Position numbers and translations under genes: made by a program | The notes under the pieces: generated by a model | What the model was told of the DNA's origin: nothing | Databases searched by the model: none | The model's input: only the letters and a program-made list of their open reading frames with translations | Shown: piece by piece, positions 26,708-39,600 of the stretch | Position numbering within the stretch: the first letter of the stretch is position 1 | Layout: each line of letters opens with the position of its first letter | Source: Stachybotrys elegans | Lineage: Eukaryota > Ascomycota > Sordariomycetes > Hypocreales > Stachybotryaceae | NCBI GenBank assembly: GCA_020746835.1 | Contig: JAGPNK010000008.1 | Coordinates: 806,001 to 870,000, forward strand | Direction: 5' to 3' | Length of the DNA stretch: 64,000 nucleotides

Positions 26708-27617
26708 CTAGCCGCCCAGGATATTTCTCTGAAGACAGTTCAAAATCTCAACACCGGTACCGTAGGTCGACGACAAGCATTGACTAGCGCTACCTGAAGC
26801 CAAGGGGCCGAGGGCAATGGTACAGAGGGGCAGAGCCGAGTTGAGGGCTCCGACACTTGTCTGGACAACAAGGTTTTGACAAGCCTGAGGCAACTGGGTG
26901 ATGCAGATATCAGCCAAGTTGGTATCGACGCAGTTAAGAATGTCGCGACCGAGAACACTGGTGGCCAGGTTGACGGTACACCTTGCGACGTTGCCGACGT
27001 TGTAAGCACCGAGAGAGATGGAGCATAGCGTTGCTTGGGTAATGGCCTGCACGCCAGAAAGGTTGGCCAGTTGGGTGCATGCGCTGGGTAGTGCCCCCGA
27101 GCAATAAGGTTGGCTAACTGCAGCACCACACTGAGAGCCGGTAGGAGTCGCAACCGCGAGCCCCAGATTTCTCTGGAGGCAGTCGACAATGCCGAGACCA
27201 GTTGTAAGTGAAGTGATGGTCTGTGTCAGACAAGTCAAGACAGTACCTAGAGCGAGCGGTCCGAGCGCGGTTGTACACTGTGCTAGACTGATGCCATTTT
27301 GCCCAATGCTGAGCGTGTTGCCATTAAGAGTGGCAAGGTCCAAGCAAGCATCGGGAAGCTGGTTGACACAGTAGCCACCAAGTCGAGTTGTCAAGCAGTT
27401 CACAATAGATTGTCCAGTAGTAAAAGTACTGATAGCCGAGCTAAGCAAACATGTGCTGAGACCGATGAGCGAGCCGACGCTGCCAATAGCCAGGTTACAA
27501 GTGACAACCGGAGCGAGAAGAGCCAAACCATTGTAGTTTCGCAAGTTCAAGCAAGCCTGGGGAAGCGTGTTGGTGCCGCCGCAACCCGAAGGTGCAGATG
27601 TTGCGACAGGAGCACAG
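26708..27617 (-). other. C-terminal four-unit Cys-rich module of the giant protein
   Basis: The last 300 residues contain four tandem units of about 65-80 residues sharing the plan C-x(3-7)-LPxAC-x-L ... C-x3-LG ... C ... I(V/L)xC(L/V). The units begin near 27600, 27380, 27125 and 26925. Each has five or six cysteines, while the thousands of residues upstream have almost none. The segments between cysteines are hydrophobic and rich in Leu, Ala, Gly and Ser. The protein ends ILGG directly after the last unit. I know no named domain with this pattern. A disulphide-bonded, possibly surface-active or ligand-binding tip is an inference. Confidence 0.8.
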
Positions 27618-30600
27618 GTTCTTGTACTACCTGTGGAAGACGAGCGGATGGTCGTGGCACTGACAAGAGTAGCAGAAGATGTAGTGCGTATGCTGCTTGA
27701 GGTGGTTGATGCAGGGCTGGTGGTTGATGAGTGACTAGTAGTGGTTGATGCGTGGCTGGTAGTCGTTGGTGTGGGACTGGTGCTGGTGGAGGTGCTGGTA
27801 GTGGTTGATACACTGGTGGTAGTGCTAGAGGTAGTGCTAGAGGTTGATGCACTGCTGGGAGATGATGTGGTGGTTGACACGGTGGTGCTGCTGGGCGTTG
27901 ATGTGTTGCTAGGCGTTGACGTGCTGCTAGGCGTTGATGTGCTGCTGGGCGTTGATGTGCTGCTAGGCGTTGACGTGCTGCTAGGCGTTGATGTACTGCT
28001 AGAGGTTGATGTACTGCTAGAGGTTGATGTACTGCTAGAGGTTGATGTACTGCTAGAGGTTGATGCAAGGCTGCTGGTGGTTGACGAGTAAGTACTGGTC
28101 GAGATATGACTGCTAGTTGACGTCTCGCTGCTAACCCCGGGGGTGTCCGTAGAAACATGGCTAGTTGAGTGACTGCTGGAAAGGAGGGTGCTCGATTCAG
28201 CACCGGGTAGGCTGCTTGTAGTAGAATGTGTGGTGGAATGGGTAGAAGGAGTAATAGAAGATGCCGCGGAAAGCGTACTTGACGCCTCTGCACTTGACGA
28301 AGAAATGGTAGAATGGCTGCTTGATGCCTCTATACTCGATGTCTGAGTTGTAGAATGTGTAGTAGAAGGGGTAACAGGAGAGCCAGTGGAAAGCGTACTT
28401 GACGCCTCTGCACTTGATGAATAAATGATTGAAGGGGTGGTGGAATGGCTGCTTGATGCCTCTACACTCGATGTTTGAGTTGTAGATTGTGTAGTTGAAG
28501 AGGTAACCGGAGAGCCAGTGGAATAAGTACTTGATGACTCTCCGCTTGATGAATGAGTGGTAGAATGAGTAGTGGAAGGACTGCTGGACACCTCTATGCT
28601 CGATGAGCGAGAGATAGAATCGGTGGTAGAAAGGAAACTTGATGCCTCTTGGCTAGAGGAGTGAGTAGTAGACTGTGTGCTCGATGCATCTTGGCTCAAG
28701 GACTGGGTAGTGAAATAACTACTTATTGTCTCTTGACTCGAAGAACCAGTAGTAGAAGTGGTATGGGTACTTGACGACTCTCCGATTGAGGATAACGCGG
28801 TGGACAGACTGCTTAGCACCGATTCGCTCGATGTAGGAGTGCTGGTTTGGCTACTTGAATGAGTGGTTGAGTGAGTGCTCGAGTAGTAACTGGTGGCCTC
28901 GGTACTGCTTTGCTGGGAAGCGCTGCTTGAATTAACAATCGACTCAGAGCTGCTGGTGTAGCTGGTTGACTGAGTCGTTGGGCCAGAACTGGCGAGGGAC
29001 GTGGTTGAATGGGTACTTTCGGATGTGGAACTGCTGTAGGTAGATGACTGAGTGGTGGGATGTGTGCTCTGCGACTCTGTGCTACCATAGCTGGTCGAAT
29101 AAATACTTTCGGAGCCTGAGCTGACAAGGTTACTAGTAGAGTGAGAGGCACTAGGCCCAGAGCTACTGTAGGTGCTTTCGGACCCTTGGCTGCTGTGGAT
29201 TGTTGAATGGCTTGTAGAATGAGTACTCTCAGACTGTGAGCTGGTGAAGTAGCTGGTGGACGGTGTGCTTGCAGCCAAGGAACTTTCAGATACACTGGAT
29301 GAATCAGTGGTGGAGCGACTGCTGCCAGAAGGAGAAGTGCTCGAACTCTCACTGCTCGCGTAGGTGCTCTCAGACTGGGAAGCTATCGTGGCCTGACTGC
29401 TCGTGTGAGCACTTTCAGAAGTGATTGAGCCACTGCTGGTATGCGTGCTTGCTGAATCAGAACCCGCTGTGGTATCGCTGGTCGTATGGCTGGTTGTGCG
29501 AGTGTTTTCTGACAGAGTGCTGGATTCGGAGCGGAAGCTAGATTCTGATTGAGAGCTGGTTTCAGAGGGGGGGCTGACGGAATGACTAGACGAATGACTA
29601 CTCGTGTACGTGGTTCCCGAGGGCGAGCTGATGTCGGCAAGAGAAGGAGAGGAACTAGTTGAGTCGCTGCTACTAGAAGGGCTGGTGCCACTGGAGTATG
29701 AGCTCGTTGCAGGAGTGCTTGAATACGTGCTGGCTGATTCTGAGCTCCTGTCCGCATAAGAAACGCTTCCTGACTGCGAGGTAGCGGATGAGCCGGATGA
29801 ATAGCTGGTGGGCTCAGAGCTTATGGATTGACTGCTGGTACGCGAGCTTTCAGAAGAAACAGTGCTTTCCGAACTAGATGTGCCCGTAGAAACGAAAGCA
29901 GCAGAAGAACCTGTGGAGTAGCTGTAGCTGCTACTAGCTGTGGAATGACTACTCGTGTGAGAGCTTTCCGAATTTGCAATGCTTCCCGAGGACGAGGTGC
30001 TTTCAGCAAGAGAAGTATCAGAGCGACTGGTTGTCTCAGATTCGCTTCCAGAGTAAGTGGTTCCCGACTGTGAGCTGCTCTGTGAAAGAGAAGTCGAGGC
30101 CGTATCGCTACTGCCGGAGTGGGTAGTCGTTTGAGAGGTACTAGTTTCGTAGCTGCTGCTGAGAGAACTCGTGGAGTGAGTAGTAGACCCCGCGGTGCTA
30201 CTTGAAGCTGTGCTTCCCGTCTGAGTGCTAGAAAGCCACTCACTACTAGAATGAGTGCTTGCAGAGTTCAAACTGCTTGCAGTAACAGAAACTCCAGAGA
30301 AAGTGGTCGCAAGAGACTCATTCAATTCGGAGTTGCTGCTGCTGAGTTGGCTCGTAGACTGAGTGGTAGACTCCCCAGTGCTATCAGGGTGCGTGGTTCC
30401 GGTATGAGTACTTCCAGAATAGGTGCTGGACTGGGACTGACTGCTGGATATCGAGCCGCTACTAGAGCTAGAGATTTCAGAGAGGGTGTCCGACGCTGAA
30501 GCAGTACTAGAACCAGTGCTGCCAGAGTGGGTGGTGGAAGCCGAGTGGCTGCTGCTATCAGTGGTTGCAGAGTAAGAGTCACTGGACTGATGGGTGCTGG

Positions 30601-33600
30601 TTGCAGATGTAGCAGTATACGGGGTGGAGGGAACCTCAATGAGAACGGTCCCAATAGTTCCAGTACCAGTTGGCTCCAGAGTGATAGTAGTGGGCGCGGA
30701 GACAGTACCAGTTGCGGTGACGGTTGTGAAGGGACCTGTGAACCGCGGCGTCTCAACGATAACTGTGCCGGTTGCAAAGGTGCCTGTGGGCGAGAGCGTG
30801 AGGGTCTGAGGAGTCGTGCCGCTGTACGGGCGAGTAGTCGTGACGTAAGGACCACTAAAGGCACTGATAGGACTGCTGATGATCACGGTTCCGGTTCCGC
30901 CAGGAGAAACTGGTGGAACAGTGACGGTGGTAAGAGTGAAGCCTGGTCCGGCAGTTACAATAGTGGTATAGGGACCTGTAAAGGCGGCTGCTTCCGGAGT
31001 CTCGACATAGACGGTGCCGGTATTGTCACCGGAGGCTGGAGACAGTGTGAAGGTGATTGTTCCCGTGCCAGAATGAGGCCTTGTGATGGTAGTGTAGGGA
31101 CCGGTGAAGCCTGCTTGTGAAGGGACGTCCACAATGACAGTACCGATCGTGCCTTCACTCTGCGGATTGAGAGTAACAAGCCTTGTTGTGTTGCCAGAGT
31201 AAGTGCTTGTGATGGTGGTGAACGGGCCAGTGAAAGCAGTTGCAGCGGGGGTTTGGATGAAGACAGTTCCAATGGAACCGCCGCTTGCAGGGTCCAGCGT
31301 TAGCGCCGTAGGTGTAGGTCCGCCATACTCGCTGACGATTGTGGTGTATGGACCAGTGTAAGCAGCAGGAGCTGGAGTCTCGACAACAACAGTACCGGTC
31401 TGATCTGTGCCAAGGGGATCGAGGGTGAAGGTCGTCGGGGCAGTTCCCGTGTACGGCCGAGTGACCGTGACATAGTTTCCGCTGAACTGCGGCCTGTAGA
31501 CGATGACGGTACCCGTACCAGTGCCGCCTGCGGGCTCCAAGGTGGCGGTACTGGTCGTGTTGCCGTCATAGGTTGTGGTGGTTGTGATGTAGGGACCAGT
31601 GAAAGCGGACTGGGCCGGGGTTTGGACAATCACTGTACCAAATGTGCCGCCGCTCGCAGGTTGCAGAGTAATGGTTGTCAGAGGGCCAGAGTGCGCGCTT
31701 GTGATTGTTGTGTATGGGCCGGTGAAGGCCGGCTCATTCACAATGACTGTACCGGTGCCACCGTTGCTAACAGGCGGAAGAGTCTGGATAGACGTCGAGA
31801 CGCCGGTGTAAGGTCGGGTGATGGTTGTGTAAGGCCCTGTGAATGGCGGTTCGTAAATGACGACGGTACCGAGAGTTCCACCGCTTGCAGGCTCAAGAGT
31901 AGCAGTGGACGTACTGGATCCTGTGTACGGCTGAGTGATTGTGGTGTATGGGCCGGTAAAGGCGCCAGGAGCAGGCGTGTTGATAACCACAGTACCTTCT
32001 CCGCCGCTGACTGGCTCGAAGGTAGCAATTGATGTTGTGGTTCCAGTGTAAGGCCGCGTGATAGTAGTGTAGGGGCCGGTAAATCTGGGGGTGTTGACAA
32101 TGACTGTTCCAAGCTGTCCGCCACTGGCCGGCTGTACTGTCGCAATAGACGTAGTTATACCGGAATATCCGGTCGTGATGGTTGTGTAGGGACCAGTGAA
32201 TGGTGGGATGTTGACAATGACGGTGCCGGTTCCTCCACTGACAGGCTCCAGTGTCTCGATGGAAGTTGAAACACCAGTATATGGTTGGGTGATTGTGGTG
32301 TAGGGTCCGGTGAAGGGAGGCGTGTTGACGATGACTGTGCCCGTGCCGCCATCGCTAAGGGGCTCAATTGTAGCCAGCGAGGTTGTGCTGCCAGTGTATC
32401 CACGAGTAATAGTAGTGTAAGGGCCATTGAAGCCAGCAGGCGTTTGAACGATGACAGTGCCCGTTCTATCACTTCCAGATGGCGGCAGCGTAACAGCAGA
32501 AGCGCTAGTTCCGGTCCAAGGTCGCGTAACGGTGGTGAGGGGACCAGTGAAGCCTTCAGGAGTCTCGATAACAACCGTGCCGATAGTGTCAGAGCCGGCC
32601 GGTGGCAAAGTAAGCGTTCCAGTCGTTGCCCCTCCATAGCCCCTGGTGATAGTGGTGTAGGGGCCCGTGAAAGCAGAAGGTGCCGGAGACTCTATAACAA
32701 TAGTTCCTGTACTATCACCGCTTGCCGGCTCGAGGATAATGGTAGCCGTTGTTGTCCCGGTGTAGATTCTCGTGACAGTGACGTAAGGGCCAGTGAATAC
32801 AGAAGCACCAGGGGTCTGAACAATGACTGTGCCAGTTTGGTCACCGCTGGCGGGTTCTAGCGTAATCGTTGATGCAACAGAACCTGTCCAGGCGCGTGTC
32901 ACGGTAGTGAATGGCCCTTGGAAGGGAGGGGTGTTGACGATAACTGTGCCTGTGCCGCCGGTGATGGGCGGGAGGGTGACAATGGAAGTAGATACTCCCG
33001 TGTAAGCGCGCGTGATGGTGGTATAAGGACCGGTGAATTCAGCCTCTGGGGTGTTGACGATAACGGTTCCAGTGCCACCCGGAGTAGCAGGCTGGAGAGT
33101 TGCCAGAGAGGTCGTTGTTCCAGTGTAGGCTCGTGTGACTGTGGTATATGCTTGAGCTTCAGCTTCAGGGGTCTCAACGATAACTGTTCCAATACTTCCC
33201 CCACTAGCAGGAGCCAGAGTGACGGTGGAAGTGCCAGTGCCGTTATACGGACGCGTGATGGTAGTGTAAGATGCAGCCATCGCCTGGGGCGTTTGGACGA
33301 CAACAGTGCCGGTGCTATCGCCACTAGCAGGTGCCAACGTAAGGGTAGACGCGGCTGTTCCAGTGTAGGGCGCGTAGACAGTCGTGTAAGGACCAGTGAA
33401 TCCCAAGGGAGTCCGGATAACAACTGTGCCCTGTGTACCACCAGAAGCAGGATCAAGGGTCAGGGTAACAGGCACTGCGCCGTTGTAGCCCTCCGTGATT
33501 GTCGTGTAAGGGCCAGTGAAAGCAGCGGCCCGAGGCGTTTCGATGATGACTGTACCGGTCTCTCCACTGTTCGCTGGAGGAAGAGTTGCAGTTCTGGTGC

Positions 33601-36600
33601 CAGTTCCGTCAAAGGGCAACGTGAGTGTGGTATAAGGACCAGTGAAGCTCCTGACGGATGTGGCAGGGATCTCGATGATAACTGTTCCAGTGCCGCCGCT
33701 ACCACTGGGTGGCAGCGTGATTGTACGGGAAACACTTCCAGCGAGGGTCTCGGTGACATACGGTCCGGTGAAGCCTGAAGGTGTCTCGATGTACACGGTT
33801 CCAATAGAACCACCACTGGCAGGAGCCCGAGTGATAGTCAACGTGCCTGGCCCGTCGTGTCCCACTGTTACCGTAGTGTAGGGACCAGTGAACTCTCCTG
33901 AAGAGGGAACGTTCACGATGACCGTGCCGGTAGGCGTGGGATCCGACGCAGCTGGCGCAAAAGTCTGTGTCGAAGCGACCGAGCCTGTATAGGTGACGGT
34001 GCGCGTAATGTAGGGGCCAGTAAACACATTCCGGGATGGAATCTCGACAAGGACGGTACCTGTAACATCCCCACTCGAGGGATTGAGTGTGATAGTAGTG
34101 GTAACGCTGCCGGTACCCTCAACGGTGACTGTGGTGTAAGGGCGGGATGCTGCAGTTGGGGTCTCAATGATGACAGTTCCAGTTTGATCTCCCGAGGCTG
34201 GGGCCAGGGTGACGGTTCGCGACGAGGCACCTCCAGCGGTGACAGTGACATAAGGCCCAGTGAAACCTTGAGGAGTCCTGATGATGACAGTCCCTGTAGA
34301 GTCGCTGTTGGCAGGCAGGAGCGTAGCTGTAGTAACCCCTGTACCATCGTAACCAGCGTAGACCGTTGTGTATGGCCCAGTGAAACTGGGACCGCGCGTT
34401 GGAGTTTGAATAATGACAGTACCGAGTGTCCCGCCGCTGGCTGGTGCAAGAGTAACAGTGGAAACCACCCACCCGTCGTACCCAGCCTCGATTGTCGTGT
34501 ATGGGCCGGTGAACGCAGGAGCTGAGCTATCAGCAGGAGGGGCGGTTGGGCGCGGGGTCTGGACAATGACAGTGCCAATAGAATCACCAGGAGAAGGACC
34601 GAGAGTAACCGTGGTGGGCACAGTGCCATCATAAGGTGCAGAGATGGTGACATACGGTCCAGTGAACCTAGGTGGTGTCGTGGGTGTTGGCGTTGATGCT
34701 TCTGGTGTCTGGACAATAACTGTTCCGACAGAGTCGCCACTGGCTGGGTTGAGAGTTTGCGTAGTCGCCACGGTGCCTGTGTAAGGTGCGGTGACCGTCG
34801 TGTAAGGACCAGTGAAGGAAGCGGCCTGCGGAACCTGCACAATAACTGTTCCAACGGGATCACCAGGGCTTGGCGGCAGGACGATGGATGATGTAACAGT
34901 GCCAGTGTAGCCTTGAGTCACGGTTGTGTACGGTCCCGTAAAGGGAGCTGGCTCTGGCGTATGAATGATGACCGTGCCAACTGAGTCTCCCTGGCCGGGA
35001 TCCAAGGTTGCTGTTGTAAGCTGAGAGCCTGGATAACCCTCAACAATGGTGGTATAAGGACCAGTGAAGGATGAGTTGAGGCGAGCTGGAGTTTGAACAA
35101 TGACCGTCCCCACAGAATCGCCGTACGCAGGAGTTCTGGTAATGGTCTCTGTCTGTGAGCCACCGTATCCTTGGGTGATAGTTGTGTATGGACCGGTGAA
35201 CGCGGGAGCAAGGGGCGATTGAACAACGACGGTAGCAGTTCCATCGGGTCCAGGCGGCAGCGTAATGGTCGACGCCATGGACCCTGCATATGGCTCGGTC
35301 CTTGTCACGTAGTAAACTGGCGCTGCTGTTGTGACAGTTTGGATGATGACCGTCACAACGCCGTCAGGGCCAGGAGGTAAAGTGACTGTGTTTGCAGCAG
35401 CACCACCTCGGTAGACAGTGGTTGTTTGGCGAGGAGGCTCTGTAATCGGTATAGACGGGGAGCTTGCGACAGGGGTCTCTACAATGACCGTGACGGCTCC
35501 GTCAGGGCCGGCGGGCAGAGTCACAGTTTGAACCACAGATCCATCGTAGCCCTGAGTAACCGTGGTGACGGGGAGGGCGACGGAAGTGCCGGTAGGAACA
35601 GGAGCAGCGGTTTGAGGTGTCTCGACAATGACGGTGGCAACGCCATCTGGTCCTGGCGGTAGAGTGATTGTGGTTCGAACAGATCCGGTGTATCCACGTG
35701 TGACTGTCGTGACGGGGCCAGTAATGCCAGCCGTTGTACGCGCAATTGGCGTTTCGACCACAACAGTGACAACTCCGTCGGGGCCTGCAGGGAGCGTGAT
35801 TGTTTGAGCCGCTGATACTGGTTCTCCGCGAGTGACAGTGACGACGGGGCCTGTGGGAGCGTAGGTCGGTGTCTGGACAATAACAGTCTGTGTGCTCCCG
35901 CCTGAAACCACTGGTAGAGTGACGGTTCGAGTAACCGAGCCGGTATAAGCCTCGGTGATGGTGACAACAAGCAAAGAATCAGAGACCGATCCTGTAGCGG
36001 TTGGTGTCTGGACAATGACAGTAACAGTGCCATCAGGACCTGGAGCCAAAGTGATGGTCGAGGTAGTTGCACCATCGTAGCCATTCGTGATCGTAACCAG
36101 AGGCCTGCTCGTAGGTGCAGCACCGTTGGGGGTCTCGACAATAAGCGTACCGACAGTGCCGCTTCCGACGGGAGGCAGCGTCAGTGTCTGAGTGATTGTG
36201 CCATCGTATCCCCGAGTGATTGTCTGATAGGGACCAGTAAATGTATTGGCGGGGGTCTGCACGACAACAGTGGCCACCCCGTTAGAACCGCGGGGCAGGG
36301 TGAAGGTTGATGCTGCAGGGCCAGCCTCTGTAATAGTCACATAGGAAATGCCGCTTGCTGTGGGTGTCTGCACGACAACAGTCACAACACCGTTGCTTCC
36401 CACCGGCAGGGTATTGGTGGTTGCGACTGCACCGTCATAGCCGTTCGTGATTGTGACATAGGAAGCAGTCACAGACGCGGTCACGGACAAAGCAGATTGT
36501 CGTGGAGTCTGCACAATAACAGTTCCAAGAGACTGTCCTGAGCCTGGAGGAACAGTCAGGTAGCCAGTTGAAGTACCATCATATGCCAGTGTGACTGTCG

Positions 36601-39600
36601 TATACGGTCCCGTAAAAGCAGCCTCTGGCGTCTGGATAACAACTGTCGCAACTCCGTCTGATCCTGCAGCCAAAGTAGCGGTCCTAGTGGTGGTACCGGT
36701 CCAGGAGCCAGTGATGGTCGTGTAGGAGGCTGCTGAGGCAGTCGGAGTTTCAACAACAACCGTAGCGACGCCGTCTGTGCCAGGTGCCAAAGTGAAAGTC
36801 GTAGGGCTGGCTCCATCGTAGCCTCGTGTGATGGTTGTACGAGCCCCAGTGAAAGCTGCGGCAGGAGTTTCGACTACGACGGTGCCTACGCTTCCACCTG
36901 GTCCAGGAGGAAGGGTGAGAGTGGTTGTCGCAGTTCCGTCGTAGGGCCTTGTGATGGTGACGTAGCGGCCAGTATAAGCTGTAGGGGTCTGAACAATAAC
37001 CGTACCAACAGAGCCACCCGGGCCAGGATCCAGAGTGATAGTATTGGGCTGTGTGCCGTCATATCCATCAGTCACGGTAGTGTAGGGTCCAGTGAATGTG
37101 CCTCTTTGGGGCGTCTGAACAATGACAGTACCAGTGCTGTCGCTTGAGCCGGGCGCCAGAGTGAGCGACCTCGTTGTTGTGCCGGTGTATGCTTCAGTAA
37201 CTGTCTGGTACGGGCCTGTAAATGTACCGGCGCCCAAAGGAGTCTGGACAATGACTGTTCCGACCGAGCCGCCTGGTCCGGGAGCAAGAGTCAGGGTATT
37301 CACGGCTGATCCGCCATAGCCGTTGGTGACTGTAACATAAGGGCCGGTGAAAACATTCGTAGCTTGAGGAGTCTGGACGATAACTGTACCGGTAGAGTCG
37401 CCAGGGGCAGGGGCAAGAGTGACTCTGCTAGTTGCTGTTCCTCCATAGCCGTCTGTAATGGTGACATATGGACCAGTAAATTGTGCGGGACCTTGAGGGG
37501 TCTGAATAATGACTGTTCCGATCGAGTCGCCGGAGCTGGGACGAAGGGTGATGGTGGTGGCTGCCGTGCCGGCGTATCCATTCGTAACGGTGGTAAAAGG
37601 GCCTGTGAACGCACCCGATCTGGGTGTTTGAACAACAACAGTTCCGATAGATCCCCCAGAAGCAGGTTGAAGCGTGATTGTAGACACAGTAGGGCCATCA
37701 TAAGCGTCAGTGATTGTGGTAAATTCTCCTGTGAAGATGGGTCGTGGCGTCTCGACGATGACAGTGCCAGTAGAATCCCCTGGACCAGGAGCTTGGGTGA
37801 AAGTTGTGGGGGTTGTTCCACCATAGGCGTTTGTGACAGTGACGTATGGACCTGTGAAAACGGGCTGCGGGGTCTGAACGATGACCGTACCGGTAGAATC
37901 ACCCGGGCCAGGAGCCAGAGATAGGGTCCTGGAGGTGGTTCCAGTGTAGCCCTCCGTGACCGTACGATATGGCCCAGTGAAACCAGCGCCCGGCGTCTGC
38001 ACGATGACTGTGCCAATAGTTCCACTGACAGGGGCAAGAGTGATGGTCTGGCCTCTGGTTCCAGTGCCAACGTAAGGCTCGGTGATGGTTGTGCAAGGCC
38101 CTGTAAAAGCAGCAGGTCGAGGGGTCTGAACAAGGATAGTGCCCAGGGATGCTCCATTCGCCGGCGGCAGAGTCTCAGTTGTGACAACTGAGCCGTCGTA
38201 GGGTTCAGTGACAGTGGTGTATGGGCCGGTGAAGGCTGCTGCAGGGGTTTGGATGATAACAGTGCCCACGCTGCCGCTGACAGGGTTCAATGTGACAGTT
38301 CGTGGAGCAGTGCCCGTGAAAGACTCAGTGATGGTCGTATAGGGGCCAGTAAAAGCAACTCTGGGGGTCTCAACAATTACGGTACCGACACTGCCACCAG
38401 GTCCTGGGGAAGCGTTGCTATCCTAACCGCAGTTCCGTCATATGGTTCAGTAATGGTGCTGTATGGGCCAGTAAAGCTGCCTCGAGGGGTCTGGATAATG
38501 ACAGTGCCGAGTGTGCCACTGACTGGATTCAAGGTCAGCGTTTCCACGGCAGTACCGGAACCAGTATATTCGCTGGTAATGGTTGTGTATGGACCAGTGA
38601 AGGAGCCACCTCCTGTCTGAATGATAACTGTTCCAATAGTGCCACTGAAAGGATTCAGCGTGACGGTGCCCGGGCTGGCTCCGCCCTGGGTGATCGTAGT
38701 ATAGGGTCCTGTGAAACCAGCGGTAGCCGGTGTGCGAATAATGACTGTTCCCTGAGGGCCACTCAGGGGAGCCATGGTAATGGTCTCAGTACCTGTTCCA
38801 GAGTACGGCACTGTCACTGTAGTGTAAGGGCCTGTGAAGGATACTTCCGTGGCCTTGGGGGTCTGAACAATGACTGTACCCACGGTGGCCGAGCCAGCAG
38901 GAGCAAGGGTAACTCTGCCAGTCGTGGTGCCATCGTAGCCTTCAGTGATTGTGGTGTACGGGCCTGTGAAAGAGATGCCGGGCGTTTGGATGATAACAGT
39001 TCCAACAGTACCGCTTGGCCCCGGATTGAGGGTGATGGTTTCTTGTCCGGAGCCATCGTGGCCTTGGGTGATCGTTGTGTATGGTCCAGTGAAGGTAGAG
39101 CCCGAGGACAGGGTCGCACGGGGTGTTTGGATGATCACCGTACCGATAGTGCCGGAGACTGGTGCCAGTGTAAGAGATCTGGTCGAACTGCCGTCATATG
39201 CCTCAGTGACAGATGTGTAAGGCCCTGTAAATGCGGTAGTAGGTGCTTGAACAATGACTGTCCCAATGGTGTCGGAGCCCATCGGAGCCAGGGTGATGAA
39301 GCCCGTTGTAGTACCTGTGTAGGGCTCGGTGATAGTTGTGTATGGGCCAGTAAACGAGCCTTGTCTGGGCTGCCGGAGAATGACTGTTCCCAAAACACCA
39401 CCAGAACTAGGAGGTAATGTTACGGCTTGGGTTGTTGTGCCATCATAGAACTCGGTCACGGTTGTGTAAGGTCCAGTAAAGGTCTCAAAGGGTGTCTGAA
39501 TAATGACGGTCCCGATAGAACCAGAAGCACCAGGCGGAAGAGTGATGGTTGTAGCGGATGTGCCATAGTAACCGTCAAAAATAGTGGTATATGGTCCAGT

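Noticed and set aside
26708..27617. GPI anchor on the giant protein
   Set aside because: The C-terminus ends right after a cysteine unit (NCLQRNILGG) with no hydrophobic tail or cleavage site.
27741..28091. Plus-strand ORF rich in Val, Asp and Leu
   Set aside because: It is the antisense reading of the 18-bp minisatellite in the adhesin stalk; purely repeat-generated.
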